Assembly: GCF_900197595.1 (NCBI RefSeq)
Contig: NZ_FZLO01000007.1
Location: forward strand, 1 to 64,000
Direction: 5' to 3'
Origin: Scatolibacter rhodanostii
GTDB lineage: Bacteria; Bacillota; Clostridia; Oscillospirales; Acutalibacteraceae
Length of the DNA stretch: 64,000 nucleotides
Positions 27,060 to 36,128 of the stretch are shown one piece after another; positions within the stretch are counted from its first letter, which is position 1, and each line of letters opens with the position of its first letter. A program made the position numbers and the translations under genes. Under the pieces are notes generated by a model. That model searched no databases, was not told the origin of the DNA, and saw only the letters and a program-made list of their open reading frames with translations.

Positions 27060-28085
27060 ATGAAAGCAAATATATATATTATTTCAGGGTTTTTAGGAGC
27101 AGGAAAAACAACACTAATTCAAAAAATATTGCAAGAAGCCTTTATCGGTCAGAAAACAGCTCTAATTGAAAATGATTTTGGGGAGATTGGTGTGGATTCT
27201 TCGCTACTGAAATCGAGTGGAGTGGAAGTAAAAGAGATTAATGCGGGCTGTATCTGCTGTAGTTTGTCAGGAGATTTTGTGAAAGCGTTAGATGAATTGA
27301 TTGAAAATTTCGAACCACAGAATATAATTATTGAACCTTCGGGTGTGGGAAAATTGTCTGATATTATAACGGCTTGCACGGATTTGTGCCTTGAGAATCG
27401 AGCACAGCTTAAGAGAGCGATAACGGTAGTTGATAGTAAACGATACAGGCGCTATTTTGACAATTTTGGTGAATTCTTTGAAGATCAAATCAAGCATGCA
27501 GATACAATTATGTTAAGCCGAAGTGGTGATTCTCCGAATCAAATGGTCGAAGCAGAGAGATTCATCAAAGAATTGAATCCGCAGGCTAGTTTTTTTTCAA
27601 AAGTATGGGAAAGAATTGCAGTAGAAGATATTTTGTCAGTAGATATTGAGAAGAAAGAAACAGAGTCAGCAAAGGTTACTCATTCTCATCATAATGATTC
27701 ACCTGGAGAGGAGTCGGTTTGCTGTCATCCTGAACACACACACCAGCACGATGAACACGAGCACTGTCACCATGAGCATGGAGAAAACTGCCATTGTCAT
27801 CATTATCATGGTGCAGAAGAAGTGTTTGAAACCATTACGATAAAAGTAGAGCAGCTTTTTACGGTAGAAGAATGGGAGCAACAGCTAGCAAACTTGCAAA
27901 CGAGAGAAAGCGGTGAGATTTTACGGGCTAAAGGCATTGTTCCTTCCCAAAGTGGCTATGTCAATATACAATATGTGGCCGGTGAATTTAATGTAACAAA
28001 ATCAGAAATTGCCGGCGATAGTTTGTGTGTGATTGGGCAAAACCTCAATAAAGAAAAGCTGATACGACAGTTTGGTAAGGAGTAA
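27060..28085 (+). CDS. CobW/COG0523 GTPase with His-rich metal loop (zinc chaperone-like)
   Basis: 341 aa. Walker A GFLGAGKTT, switch segment ENDFGEIGVD, the metal-binding CICC motif (GCICCSL) and EPSGVGKLSD are present. The usual guanine-specificity NKxD looks altered (LSRSGDS). Residues ~205-255 form a His/Cys-rich stretch that should bind several metal ions. The C-terminal CobW_C domain follows. The start at 27060 follows AAGGTGG; the longer in-frame start at 27003 overlaps the regulator gene. It probably delivers zinc to client proteins under starvation. Confidence 0.9.
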   Translation: MKANIYIISGFLGAGKTTLIQKILQEAFIGQKTALIENDFGEIGVDSSLLKSSGVEVKEINAGCICCSLSGDFVKALDELIENFEPQNIIIEPSGVGKLSDIITACTDLCLENRAQLKRAITVVDSKRYRRYFDNFGEFFEDQIKHADTIMLSRSGDSPNQMVEAERFIKELNPQASFFSKVWERIAVEDILSVDIEKKETESAKVTHSHHNDSPGEESVCCHPEHTHQHDEHEHCHHEHGENCHCHHYHGAEEVFETITIKVEQLFTVEEWEQQLANLQTRESGEILRAKGIVPSQSGYVNIQYVAGEFNVTKSEIAGDSLCVIGQNLNKEKLIRQFGKE

Positions 28086-28091
28086 GGCAGA

Positions 28092-29684
28092 ATGAGTATT
28101 CCTGTTTATATCGTGACTGGATTTTTAGATGCGGGTAAAACAACTTTTCTCAATCAAATGTTAAATGAGAGAGAGGAGATGTTTCATGAAAATCTATTAA
28201 TTCAGTTTGAAAGCGGAGAAGAAGAAATTTCAGTAAGTAATCCGGATTGCGTTGTGAAAGTATTCTCTAAAAGAGATTTAGAAAACAGACCAGAAGAAAC
28301 GAGCAAGGCAGTCTGTGAGGCAATAGAAGAAAATAAAGAAAATTGGCAAAGAGTATGGATTGAATGGAACGGCATGATACCTTTTTCACAGTTACATAAT
28401 CTTTTTTTGCAGCCACAATTGCGTAAACTATGCAAGATAGAAAAAGTGCTCCATATCTGTAATGCAGAAAAAATTGAATATTTGCTGGGGAGAACAGGAG
28501 AATCTTTACCAGAGCAAATTGCAAACAGTGATTTAATTGTTCTGCGAAACAACTCTTCTAAAGAAACCAGAAAAAAAGTAGTACGTCTTCTTCGAGAAGT
28601 GAACCCCAATGTCAATATAGAAGAAGCGCAAAAAGGAAATGAGAGTCACCTCTATAAAAAAACAATACGGAAAAAAGAAAATCCAATTGATGTTTTTTTC
28701 TTGGTCGTGCTTTGGGGAATTGTTTTGTCTTTCTTGGCAAAACCGGTGCTAGAATCTATCAAGATTCCCGTAGCAGCGATTGGAAATGTTTTTTTAGGGA
28801 TTATCTTACAAGCTATTCCTTTCTTAATGATTGGCGTTTTGCTATCGTCAGCTATTCAAGTTTTTATACCTAGAAAATGGATTGAAGAAAAATTCCCTAA
28901 ATCTCTCCCTTTAGGCATATTAGTTGCTTTAGTAGGTGGATTTTGTCTGCCGGTTTGCGATTGTGCTTCCATTCCCATTTTTAAAAGTCTAGTGAAAAAA
29001 GGCGTGCCACTTCCCGTTGCCATTACTTTTATGACTGCCGCGCCTGTGATCAATCCTGTTGTGATGTTGTCGACTTATTATGCATTTGGGGGAGATATTT
29101 CGATTGTCTTTCAGCGAGTAGGTTTTGGTATGATTGCAGCAGTTATCATTGGACTCATTATGGGAGCCGTGCAAAAAAATCATAAAGAAGCCTTGATTTC
29201 CAGTACACAGGTTGACGGGGTTATGTGCAACTGCGGTTGTTACAACGGGGCAGAGAATGTATCTGGATTGACAGGAAAATTGGAGTTGTTTTTGCACCAC
29301 GCGCAAGCTGAATTTTTTAATGTAGGTAAATATCTTGTAATTGGAACATTATTAGCTTCGATTTTTCAGGTGATGGGTTCAAAAGTCTTCACGACCATGC
29401 AAGGAGCTGGTGGCCTTGCAATATCATTGCTTATTATGATGATTGTCGCCTTTATACTCTCCCTATGTTCTTCTTCTGATGCTGTTATTGCCAGAAGTTT
29501 TGCCAATCAATTTCCTATGGGAGGAATCATGGGCTTTTTGGTATTTGGTGCTATGATTGATATCAAAAATGTGATGATGCTTTCTTCGGGATTTTCAAAG
29601 AAATTTATCGGAAAACTCTTGCTTGTCATTGCGTCGGTTTGTTTTGTCGTAATACTCGCATTCTATCGTATAGGAGGGATGTAA
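28092..29684 (+). CDS. CobW-like GTPase domain fused to a YraQ/YcgR-type permease
   Basis: 530 aa. Residues 1-190 resemble CobW: the P-loop GFLDAGKTT is intact, but the CxCC motif and the ENExG switch are missing, so it is a degenerate GTPase. From about residue 200 there are roughly eight membrane helices of the DUF318/ArsP_1 permease family, with the conserved FCLPVCDCASIP and TAAPVINPVV segments and a Cys motif MCNCGCYN. In Bacillus the permease YcgR and GTPase YciC are separate proteins. It probably moves or senses a metal-linked compound; the cargo of this permease family is not firmly known. Confidence 0.85.
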   Translation: MSIPVYIVTGFLDAGKTTFLNQMLNEREEMFHENLLIQFESGEEEISVSNPDCVVKVFSKRDLENRPEETSKAVCEAIEENKENWQRVWIEWNGMIPFSQLHNLFLQPQLRKLCKIEKVLHICNAEKIEYLLGRTGESLPEQIANSDLIVLRNNSSKETRKKVVRLLREVNPNVNIEEAQKGNESHLYKKTIRKKENPIDVFFLVVLWGIVLSFLAKPVLESIKIPVAAIGNVFLGIILQAIPFLMIGVLLSSAIQVFIPRKWIEEKFPKSLPLGILVALVGGFCLPVCDCASIPIFKSLVKKGVPLPVAITFMTAAPVINPVVMLSTYYAFGGDISIVFQRVGFGMIAAVIIGLIMGAVQKNHKEALISSTQVDGVMCNCGCYNGAENVSGLTGKLELFLHHAQAEFFNVGKYLVIGTLLASIFQVMGSKVFTTMQGAGGLAISLLIMMIVAFILSLCSSSDAVIARSFANQFPMGGIMGFLVFGAMIDIKNVMMLSSGFSKKFIGKLLLVIASVCFVVILAFYRIGGM

Positions 29685-29687
29685 AGC

Positions 29688-30473
29688 GTGGTAAAGTCGA
29701 AAAAAATAAATGCGCAGATTTGCTTAGAGATGGTCTGCTATTTTCTCTTTTCTGGTACAGTGATATGGTTTCTTGCCAGCGGAAAATATCTCTCCTATAT
29801 CACCCCCAAAATGATGCCCTACCTAATTTTTTCTGTAGTTGTCATGGGGTTTTGGATTGCCTTGTCTTTTTGGCGTTTGATGCGTCCGCAATATAAAGTG
29901 AGAGCTATGCACTGCTTGGTCATTCTGATTCCTACCCTTCTGATGATTTCTTTGCCGCAGACAACAGTTGACGGGGGCAATCTATCAGGAGATTTTGCGA
30001 CGGCCAATACCATGGGAGGTGTTTCTCGACCGTTAGATAGCGGCACGCTAGGTATTTCGCCGTCAGAAAGAGCTGAAATAGATGAAATGCCTGGCCTAGA
30101 TAAAGAAAATAAAACAATTACGGTTTCTGATAAAGATTTTTCCATGTGGATGACAGAAATATATAACCGGATGGATGAATTTAAGGGCTACACTGTTACT
30201 ATGACAGGTTATGTTTTTACGGATTCAGAACTTTTAGAGGACAATGAATTTGTACCGGCACGCTTAATGATGTCTTGTTGTATAGCCGATTTAGTACCTA
30301 CCGGTATGCGTGCGACTTATGAGAAGGCAGCTGCATTAGAGGAAGGTTCATGGGTAACAGTAGAAGCAATTTTGGATATTAAAGAGGGAGAAGGCTATCG
30401 TGAACCTAAACTTTTAGTGAACAAAGTGACCCCCACAGAACCAGTAGAGGGTTATATTTATCCGTCCTATTAA
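29688..30473 (+). CDS. TIGR03943/DUF1980 family membrane protein (YcgQ-like)
   Basis: 261 aa. Two or three N-terminal helices are followed by an extracytoplasmic part. The C-terminal OB-like DUF1980 domain has GYTVTMTGYVF and the conserved FVPARLMMSCCIADL. It starts at GTG 29688, with GGAGGG 9 bp upstream. Members of this family are almost always encoded next to the YcgR-type permease and probably form a complex with it. It is the last gene of the Zur-linked operon. Confidence 0.88.
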   Translation: MVKSKKINAQICLEMVCYFLFSGTVIWFLASGKYLSYITPKMMPYLIFSVVVMGFWIALSFWRLMRPQYKVRAMHCLVILIPTLLMISLPQTTVDGGNLSGDFATANTMGGVSRPLDSGTLGISPSERAEIDEMPGLDKENKTITVSDKDFSMWMTEIYNRMDEFKGYTVTMTGYVFTDSELLEDNEFVPARLMMSCCIADLVPTGMRATYEKAAALEEGSWVTVEAILDIKEGEGYREPKLLVNKVTPTEPVEGYIYPSY

Positions 30474-30493
30474 GTAATGTCTGTATAGCACAT

Positions 30494-30535
30494 AAAAAAC
30501 ACTTGGCATATTTTCTGTATGCCAAGTGTTTTTTT
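30494..30535 (+). terminator. Terminator of the zur-cobW operon
   Basis: The perfect stem AAACACTTGGCATA / TATGCCAAGTGTTT with loop TTTTCTG is followed by a T run. Confidence 0.9.
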
Positions 30536-30596
30536 ACTATGATATTATTAAAATGTATAATACATATTTGCCATGCTAAACAAATAAAAATCAGAA

Positions 30597-30625
30597 TTGA
30601 TTAAAATTATACTTTTTGCTATAAT
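30597..30625 (+). promoter_or_regulatory. Sigma-A promoter of the 144-aa membrane protein gene
   Basis: TTGATT (30597-30602), a 17-bp spacer and TATAAT (30620-30625). Confidence 0.75.
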
Positions 30626-30673
30626 GCTATATAGAATATTAAAATTCTAGAAGATGCTTACACGAGGAGAATA

Positions 30674-31108
30674 ATGAAAAAATTTAAACAAGAAAACCTA
30701 GGGGCAGCTTTTCTGCTATTGGTTCCATTTGTGATACTCATGCTGTTGTCTCAAACAGTGTTTAAAGATTTATATTTTTTTGAATGGACAGCCGACCACT
30801 ATTATTCTTATTTATGGGTTGCTGTATTTTGGTTGACAGCCATAGGCAAATTAAAATTTTCTATTCCATTGTCAGCGGGTAATTTTGTAGGCGTTTTTGC
30901 AGGACAATTTTTGGGTGACTACATAAGAAACAAAAACATGGCTAAAATAACAGAAGCCATGACCGCAGAGCAGCAGTATCAGCTTCAAAGTCATCCGGGA
31001 TTTCAAATATGGATGAACACGCTAGTGATTTTTCTTGTTTCAGGACTTGCTATTTCTATTTATTTAGGAAGAAAAAAACAGAAAAAGAGGAAAGATAGTG
31101 CTCTTTAG
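30674..31108 (+). CDS. Small membrane protein of unknown function
   Basis: 144 aa with three or possibly four hydrophobic segments (about 10-28, 46-58, 65-82 and 113-130) and a strongly basic C-terminus (GRKKQKKRKD). No family was recognised. GAGGAG precedes the ATG, and it has its own promoter and terminator. It is convergent with a 50-aa single-helix protein. It could be a regulator subunit or a cell-envelope protein; nothing more can be said from sequence. Confidence 0.75.
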   Translation: MKKFKQENLGAAFLLLVPFVILMLLSQTVFKDLYFFEWTADHYYSYLWVAVFWLTAIGKLKFSIPLSAGNFVGVFAGQFLGDYIRNKNMAKITEAMTAEQQYQLQSHPGFQIWMNTLVIFLVSGLAISIYLGRKKQKKRKDSAL

Positions 31109-31113
31109 AGCAT

Positions 31114-31151
31114 AAAAAAGCGGCATAGAATGTTCTATGCCGTTGCTTTTT
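31114..31151. terminator. Bidirectional terminator between convergent small genes
   Basis: The stem CGGCATAGAA / TTCTATGCCG has A-rich and T-rich flanks on both sides. It overlaps the last codons of the minus-strand 50-aa gene. Confidence 0.8.
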
Positions 31152-31302
31152 ATTGAATAACGCTGTCTAAATAACGATCCATCTCTTCGTCGTCTTGTTT
31201 CTTATGATCAAGATATAAAAGAACAGCCGAAGCGGCGGCAATCACAGCGGCCACAGTTGCAATAAATCCAATAAAAAGGGCAAGTTTGTTTCCTTTTTTC
31301 AT
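31150..31302 (-). CDS. Single-helix small membrane protein
   Basis: 50 aa. A hydrophobic helix (KLALFIGFIATVAAVIAAASAVLLYL) is followed by an acidic tail KKQDDEEMDRYLDSVIQ. The start at 31302 is supported by GGAGGTG 7 bp upstream and a promoter at 31354-31382; a longer in-frame start at 31344 lacks support. No family is recognised with confidence. Confidence 0.72.
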   Translation of the reverse strand: MKKGNKLALFIGFIATVAAVIAAASAVLLYLDHKKQDDEEMDRYLDSVIQ

Positions 31303-31353
31303 GACAAGCACCTCCAAAGTGATTCTCTGTTTATTATGCTGCACTATAACTAT

Positions 31354-31382
31354 ATGATACCTGTCATAGAAAAAAAAGTCAA
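31354..31382 (-). promoter_or_regulatory. Promoter of the 50-aa membrane protein gene
   Basis: On the minus strand, TTGACT (31382-31377) and TATCAT (31359-31354) are 17 bp apart. Confidence 0.6.
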
Positions 31383-31449
31383 CCTAAGTAAGAAAATCAA
31401 AACAATTTGTTCAGAAAATTGTAAGATAAATAAGACATAAAATAAAAAT

Positions 31450-31490
31450 AAAAAAACAGAGCTATCGTTAAATAAACATGCTCTGCTTTT
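31450..31490 (-). terminator. Terminator of rpsT
   Basis: On the minus strand, GCAGAGC pairs with GCTCTGT around a 17-nt loop and is followed by a T run. It lies shortly after the rpsT stop. Confidence 0.65.
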
Positions 31491-31520
31491 TAAATACGTT
31501 TATGAAAACTTTACAGACAA

Positions 31521-31781
31521 TTAAGCACCAGCTGCAAGTTTTTTATCAAGGGCTGACTTCTTACGGGCTGCTGTATTTTTGTGAAGAATTCCCTTTGCAA
31601 CAGCTTTGTCAATTTTCTTGATGGCAACGCGAACAGCATTTGTTTTATCTTCGGCACTATTCTCAAGAGCGATATTCGCTTTTTTGATTTCAGTTCTTAA
31701 ATCTGTACGAACTGTTTTATTCTGTGCGCTTTTTACTGTTGTCACCTTAACACGCTTTTTAGAAGATTTAATATTAGGCAT
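31521..31781 (-). CDS. rpsT: 30S ribosomal protein S20
   Basis: 86 aa, very basic. It begins MPNIKSSKKRVK and continues with the S20 helical pattern (DKAVAKGILHKNTAARKKSALDKKL). A perfect AAGGAGGTG lies 5 bp before the start at 31781; upstream in-frame residues are not part of S20. It binds 16S rRNA early in 30S assembly. It is monocistronic, with its own promoter and terminator, which is usual in Firmicutes. Confidence 0.96.
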   Translation of the reverse strand: MPNIKSSKKRVKVTTVKSAQNKTVRTDLRTEIKKANIALENSAEDKTNAVRVAIKKIDKAVAKGILHKNTAARKKSALDKKLAAGA

Positions 31782-31817
31782 AGTCACACCTCCTTGACTC
31801 TGAATCATGCAAACATA

Positions 31818-31846
31818 ATCATAGCATAAAGAGCCTGTAATTGCAA
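31818..31846 (-). promoter_or_regulatory. Promoter of rpsT
   Basis: On the minus strand, TTGCAA (31846-31841), a 17-bp spacer and TATGAT (31823-31818). Confidence 0.7.
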
Positions 31847-31938
31847 GTTTTTTTTGATTTTATGACATAGTTTTCACTTCAATTTAAAAGAATGCCAAAG
31901 AATGGATTTATAAGCATACTAGCTCTACGGGACGTGGA

Positions 31939-31967
31939 TTGAAAAAAGAATCTGAAACAGATATACT
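31939..31967 (+). promoter_or_regulatory. Promoter of the HTH-superoxide-reductase gene
   Basis: TTGAAA (31939-31944) and TATACT (31962-31967) are separated by 17 bp. GGGAGG follows 8 bp later and serves the ATG at 31989. Confidence 0.65.
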
Positions 31968-31988
31968 GTCGATAGGGAGGCAAAGATT

Positions 31989-32570
31989 ATGGATTGCAGT
32001 AAGGTAGGAAATCTGATTTTTAAGCTTAGAAAAGAGCGGCATATGACGCAAAAACAGCTAGCTCATCAATTGAATATCAGCGACAAAACAATCTCCAAAT
32101 GGGAGTGCGGACTTGGTTGTCCGGATGTATCACTCTTGCCGCAGTTATCACAGGCGTTGCAAGTAAATATTGAAAAAATTTTGCTGGGAGATTTAAATCA
32201 AAACCGCGTAGACGGAGGAAATATGAAAAGAATAAAATTTTACGTTTGCCCCGATTGTGGAAATGTAATTACAGCGACGGCAGAAACAGAGGTCTCTTGC
32301 TGTGGCAGAAAACTGACAGCACTGACACCCAAACCAAGTGATGAAGAACACAACTTACAGTTTGAATCGATAGAGAATGACCACTATATTACATTTACAC
32401 ACCCTATGAACAAAGAACATTATTTGCAGTTTGTAGCTTGTGTCACCTATGATAAAGTACTTTTGGTTAGACTTTACCCCGAGCAAGGGGCAGAAGTCAG
32501 AATTCCTAAATTGAGTGGAGGTAAATTCTATTTTGCTTGCAGTCAACATGGTTTATGGGTGCAAAAATAG
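31989..32570 (+). CDS. HTH-desulfoferrodoxin fusion (XRE HTH + Dx + superoxide-reductase domain)
   Basis: 193 aa. Residues 7-60 are an XRE-type HTH (MTQKQLAHQLNISDKTISKWE). Residues 86-106 match desulforedoxin, with Cys87, Cys90, Cys104 and Cys105 for a rubredoxin-like iron. Residues 118-190 match the superoxide-reductase iron site: His121, His138 and His144 (HPMNKEH), Cys184 and His187 (CSQHGLW). The active-site Lys of superoxide reductases (EKH) is replaced by Glu120 (EEH). The likely role is an iron-based oxygen or superoxide sensor that controls transcription, possibly with residual enzyme activity. Fusions of this type are known among anaerobes. Confidence 0.9.
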   Translation: MDCSKVGNLIFKLRKERHMTQKQLAHQLNISDKTISKWECGLGCPDVSLLPQLSQALQVNIEKILLGDLNQNRVDGGNMKRIKFYVCPDCGNVITATAETEVSCCGRKLTALTPKPSDEEHNLQFESIENDHYITFTHPMNKEHYLQFVACVTYDKVLLVRLYPEQGAEVRIPKLSGGKFYFACSQHGLWVQK

Positions 32571-32635
32571 TATTTTACTAATACCAAAAAAATAATTTAA
32601 GCTAAGCTTTGTGAAGTAACAATAAAGAAAATATA

Positions 32636-32681
32636 TCAAAAAGTGGGAGATCATCTTTTATGATGGTCTCCCACTTTTTAA
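32636..32681. terminator. Bidirectional terminator between convergent units
   Basis: A long stem (AAAAGTGGGAGATCATC against GATGGTCTCCCACTTTT, with one G-T pair) has a short loop. It is flanked by A and T runs, between the HTH-SOR gene and the minus-strand ATPase gene. Confidence 0.88.
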
Positions 32682-32714
32682 TAGGTATAGATAAAAGGTG
32701 AATATATCTGTGAC

Positions 32715-33452
32715 TTAGTGAAGAACTTTTGATAAAAAGTCTTTTAAGCGAGGATTTTTGGGGTTGCCAAAAAATTCTTTTGGCGAGCCTTCTTCTAAAA
32801 CCTGACCGCCGTCCATGAATAACACACGGGTGGCTACTTCTCTTGCAAAGCCCATTTCATGCGTGACAACCACCATGGTCATGCCGTCATCAGCCAGTTC
32901 TTTCATTACTTCGAGTACCTCACCGACCATTTCAGGGTCGAGAGCGCTGGTAGGTTCATCAAACAGCATAACTTCGGGGTTCATCGCCAAAGCACGAACA
33001 ATGGCGATACGCTGTTTTTGACCGCCAGAAAGCTGAACAGGGTAAGATTGTGCTTTATCAGCAAGGCCAACACGTTCTAAAAGCTTCATAGCTTTTTCGG
33101 TAGCTTCTTCTTCTGTTTGAAGTTTGAGAGAAACAGGAGCAAGCGTAATGTTTTTTAATATAGTTAAATGAGGAAACAGATTAAAGTGCTGAAAGACCAT
33201 GCCCATTTTTTGACGTAGCTGGTCAATGTTTACTTTAGCAGAATTGACCTGTGTATCTTGAAACCAAATTTCACCGCCTGTAGGGGTTTCCAACAAGTTT
33301 AAACAACGCAGAAAAGTACTTTTTCCCGAACCGGAAGGCCCGATAATGACTACTTTTTCGCCTTTTTCAATGGTCTGGTCAATGCCATTCAGAACAGAAA
33401 CGTCACCGCCGGCATTATGAAATGTTTTTTGCAAATTTTTAACGTTGATCAC
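32715..33452 (-). CDS. Polar amino acid ABC transporter ATPase (GlnQ-like)
   Basis: 245 aa. Walker [11 protein letters not shown]-loop [13 protein letters not shown], signature [40 protein letters not shown] and H-loop [10 protein letters not shown] are full matches to the GlnQ/HisP group. It overlaps the upstream permease gene by 14 bp and ends the three-gene importer operon. The amino acid carried cannot be told from this subunit. Confidence 0.94.
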   Translation of the reverse strand: MINVKNLQKTFHNAGGDVSVLNGIDQTIEKGEKVVIIGPSGSGKSTFLRCLNLLETPTGGEIWFQDTQVNSAKVNIDQLRQKMGMVFQHFNLFPHLTILKNITLAPVSLKLQTEEEATEKAMKLLERVGLADKAQSYPVQLSGGQKQRIAIVRALAMNPEVMLFDEPTSALDPEMVGEVLEVMKELADDGMTMVVVTHEMGFAREVATRVLFMDGGQVLEEGSPKEFFGNPKNPRLKDFLSKVLH

Positions 33453-34164
33453 CTTTACGCAGCCTCCTTTCCAATCGAGTTAGCAAATGAGTGAAGAGCA
33501 TTACAATGAGTAAATAAACAGCTGCAATAGAAAGCAGAGAAGTATAAGGGTCATAAGTAATACTGCGGATGATATCGCCGCCTTTTGTCATGTCTTGCAC
33601 ACCGATATAACCGGCAATAGCGGTCTCTTTTAGCAGAGCGATGAATTCATTGCCGATGGCAGGTAAAACATTTTTGAGTGCTTGTGGAAAAATAATTTTA
33701 ATCATCGTTGTGCGCTGGCTGAGGCCAAGAGAACGCCCGGCTTCCATTTGCCCATGGTCAATAGATTGAATGCCGCCTCGAATGATTTCAGCAACATAAG
33801 CCCCCGAATTGACGCCAAAAGCGATGAAACAAGCGTATAAATTCAAACTTGTCCCTTTAAAAGGCAGCAGGACAATGGAGTATACAATTAAGAGCTGAAC
33901 CATAATGGGGGTTCCACGAATGACAGTTAAATATAAGTTGCAGATTGCATTAGAAATCTTAAATTTTTTTGGATTATTGGTATGAGCGACCTTAATCAGT
34001 GCAACAATGGTGCCCAAAATGGTGCCGATAACAACGGCGACCAAAGTGATGAGAATGGTGAGTGCAAAACCGTCAGTGATATATCTCCATCTGTCTTTAT
34101 AAATAAAGGCATCATAGAATTTTTCGCCCACGGCAGAAAAAACAGATAAGGGTATGTGAGCCAT
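33439..34164 (-). CDS. Polar amino acid ABC transporter permease (GlnP/HisM-like)
   Basis: 241 aa with about five helices. The conserved loops [37 protein letters not shown] and [17 protein letters not shown] belong to the His/Glu/Gln permease family. The gene lies between the binding-protein and ATPase genes. GGAGGA precedes the ATG. Confidence 0.93.
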   Translation of the reverse strand: MAHIPLSVFSAVGEKFYDAFIYKDRWRYITDGFALTILITLVAVVIGTILGTIVALIKVAHTNNPKKFKISNAICNLYLTVIRGTPIMVQLLIVYSIVLLPFKGTSLNLYACFIAFGVNSGAYVAEIIRGGIQSIDHGQMEAGRSLGLSQRTTMIKIIFPQALKNVLPAIGNEFIALLKETAIAGYIGVQDMTKGGDIIRSITYDPYTSLLSIAAVYLLIVMLFTHLLTRLERRLRKGDQR

Positions 34165-34246
34165 ATTTTCCTCCTCTTATGAACTGATAAAATAGGAAAA
34201 GGCGGGGAGACAAATTGCCGCCCCGGCCATTTCAATGTTCAATTAA

Positions 34247-35092
34247 TTAGCCGACTAGAACGTTCTCGTAACTATCAATAACAGTTTGAAGCTCGCCAGA
34301 ATCTTTCATTTCTTTCAGAACTTCATTAATCACCTGCAACATGGCAGTGTCGCCTTTTTTAACAGCGATGGCATATTCTTCAACAGTCAGTGTGTCAGAG
34401 AGTTTCTGGATTTTGTCAGAATTTTTCTCCACAAATTTAGTGGCAGGGAAATCATCAATAACAACGGCGTCTAATCTTCCGTTTATCAAATCAGTAACGG
34501 CATCAACACCTTTATTATAACGCTGCACTTCGATGTTTGTCACTTCACTGGTGCCGTCTTCGTTGGTGCAGTATACATCACCGGTTGTTCCTTGCTGTAC
34601 GCCCACTTTTTTACCGCTTAAATCGGCAGGCACTTTAATTTCACTGTCAGCCAATACAATAACGGATTGGTTGGCATTAAAATAAGTTTCAGAGAAATCA
34701 ACATTTTTCTTTCTGTCTTCGTTCACGGTAATGCCGGCAGCAGCAAAGTTTGCTTTGCCTGATTGTACTTCTGCAATAACGGTATCAAAAGCAATGTCGT
34801 GCACTTGCAGTTCTACGCCAAGTTTTTCTGCGATTTTTTTCGAAATTTCGATGTCAATGCCCATATAGCCGTCGCCGTCTTTAAATTCAAATGGCTCAAA
34901 TTCTGCGTTAGTGGCAAGAGTTATATAACCATCTGCTTTGATTGTATCTAAAGTAGCGGTCTCGGCACTTTGCTCGTTTGCCGTAGAAGCGGTGCTGTCT
35001 GTGTTAGAGGAAGCCTCGGTTGTTTTACTTTGGCAAGCGCCTAAAGAAAGCACCATGACAGCGGATAAGAATAAAGCTGCTATTTTTTTCAT
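34247..35092 (-). CDS. Amino acid ABC transporter substrate-binding lipoprotein (family 3)
   Basis: 281 aa. The signal peptide has lipobox SLGAC, followed by a Ser/Thr/Glu linker and a family-3 domain (LATNAEFEPFEFKDGDGYMGIDIEISKKIAEKLG). The start at 35092 is chosen as the beginning of a normal signal peptide, with GGGG upstream; a longer start at 35122 adds ten residues before it. Ligand-loop residues suggest a polar amino acid; which one is not clear. Confidence 0.93.
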   Translation of the reverse strand: MKKIAALFLSAVMVLSLGACQSKTTEASSNTDSTASTANEQSAETATLDTIKADGYITLATNAEFEPFEFKDGDGYMGIDIEISKKIAEKLGVELQVHDIAFDTVIAEVQSGKANFAAAGITVNEDRKKNVDFSETYFNANQSVIVLADSEIKVPADLSGKKVGVQQGTTGDVYCTNEDGTSEVTNIEVQRYNKGVDAVTDLINGRLDAVVIDDFPATKFVEKNSDKIQKLSDTLTVEEYAIAVKKGDTAMLQVINEVLKEMKDSGELQTVIDSYENVLVG

Positions 35093-35148
35093 AATTTTTA
35101 AACCCCTTTTACCTATCCCCAAGAATAGATTTAATTTATGTTGTTTGT

Positions 35149-35177
35149 ATTATAGCGCATAAATATTCATATTTCAA
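35149..35177 (-). promoter_or_regulatory. Promoter of the amino acid importer operon (34.2 kb)
   Basis: On the minus strand, TTGAAA (35177-35172), a 17-bp spacer and TATAAT (35154-35149). Confidence 0.75.
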
Positions 35178-35216
35178 GTATATTTATAACAAAACTCTAC
35201 TTTTATACAAACTGCT

Positions 35217-36128
35217 TTAATCAATCCAAACGTTATCGTGGTTTTTTAAGCAAAATGTCAGTTTGGCAGTCTGGCAAAGCTGCTGCATATCTGTTGGCAG
35301 CAGGCTTGTAAAAATCATCGGTTCTTTTGTGACAGGGTGTATCAATTGCATAAACCAACAATGAAGAGCTTGTCTGGCAATATGGTTTAAAGAACCTCCG
35401 TAAAAATCATCTCCGGCGAGAGGATGACCCAGAAAAGACATATGCACTCTAATTTGGTGTGTTCTTCCTGTTTCGAGTTTGAATTCAACCAAACTGTAGG
35501 AGAAACTGTTTGATAAGACGTGATAATGTGTGATAGCTTGTTCCCCTAAAGGGTGTACTTCACGTTCAATTCTGTGCCCTTCTTTTCGGCGAATTGGTTG
35601 AGATATCGTTCCTTCTCCCTCCCAAAGACCTTCACAGATAGCTACATATTTTTTCTGAATCTGTTGTGATAAAGCAGCCGCTGCATAGGCGTTTTTAGCC
35701 AGAACAACAATGCCGGTAGTATCTTTATCTAAGCGATATAAAGGGCGAAAAGCCAAATGTAAGTTGTGTGCGAGATAATAGGCGGCCACGGCATTGGCCA
35801 AGCTATCACAGTCGTGGCCGGGGGTAGGGTACATAGGCATATCAGCGAGCTTGTCAATCACCAGAATGTCATCATCTTCATATAAAATAGTGAGAGGAAT
35901 TGAAACGGGAGTGGTCTTTTTATCGTCATCGGGAATGTATATTGTTACAATGTCGCCTGTTGTTAATGGTTCAATGACTTTGGCGTGAAGACCGTTTCGG
36001 GTAATACCTAAAGGGACACGTTTTAACTTTACCATGAGCCGTGCGGATAAACCACAATAACCTCTTAAAAAGGATTTAATAGAATTTCCGTCATATTCTT
36101 GTGGAACTTTAAATTGTAACTTCCGCAT
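35217..36128 (-). CDS. RluA-family 23S rRNA pseudouridine synthase
   Basis: 303 aa. An N-terminal S4-like RNA-binding region (about 10-65) is followed by the catalytic domain with RLDKDTTG (catalytic Asp), LETGRTHQIRVHMSFLGHPLAGD and a LHCWFMQLIHPVT end motif. It isomerises specific uridines in rRNA or tRNA; the exact site cannot be assigned among the RluA/C/D relatives. AGGAGG precedes the ATG. Confidence 0.92.
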   Translation of the reverse strand: MRKLQFKVPQEYDGNSIKSFLRGYCGLSARLMVKLKRVPLGITRNGLHAKVIEPLTTGDIVTIYIPDDDKKTTPVSIPLTILYEDDDILVIDKLADMPMYPTPGHDCDSLANAVAAYYLAHNLHLAFRPLYRLDKDTTGIVVLAKNAYAAAALSQQIQKKYVAICEGLWEGEGTISQPIRRKEGHRIEREVHPLGEQAITHYHVLSNSFSYSLVEFKLETGRTHQIRVHMSFLGHPLAGDDFYGGSLNHIARQALHCWFMQLIHPVTKEPMIFTSLLPTDMQQLCQTAKLTFCLKNHDNVWID

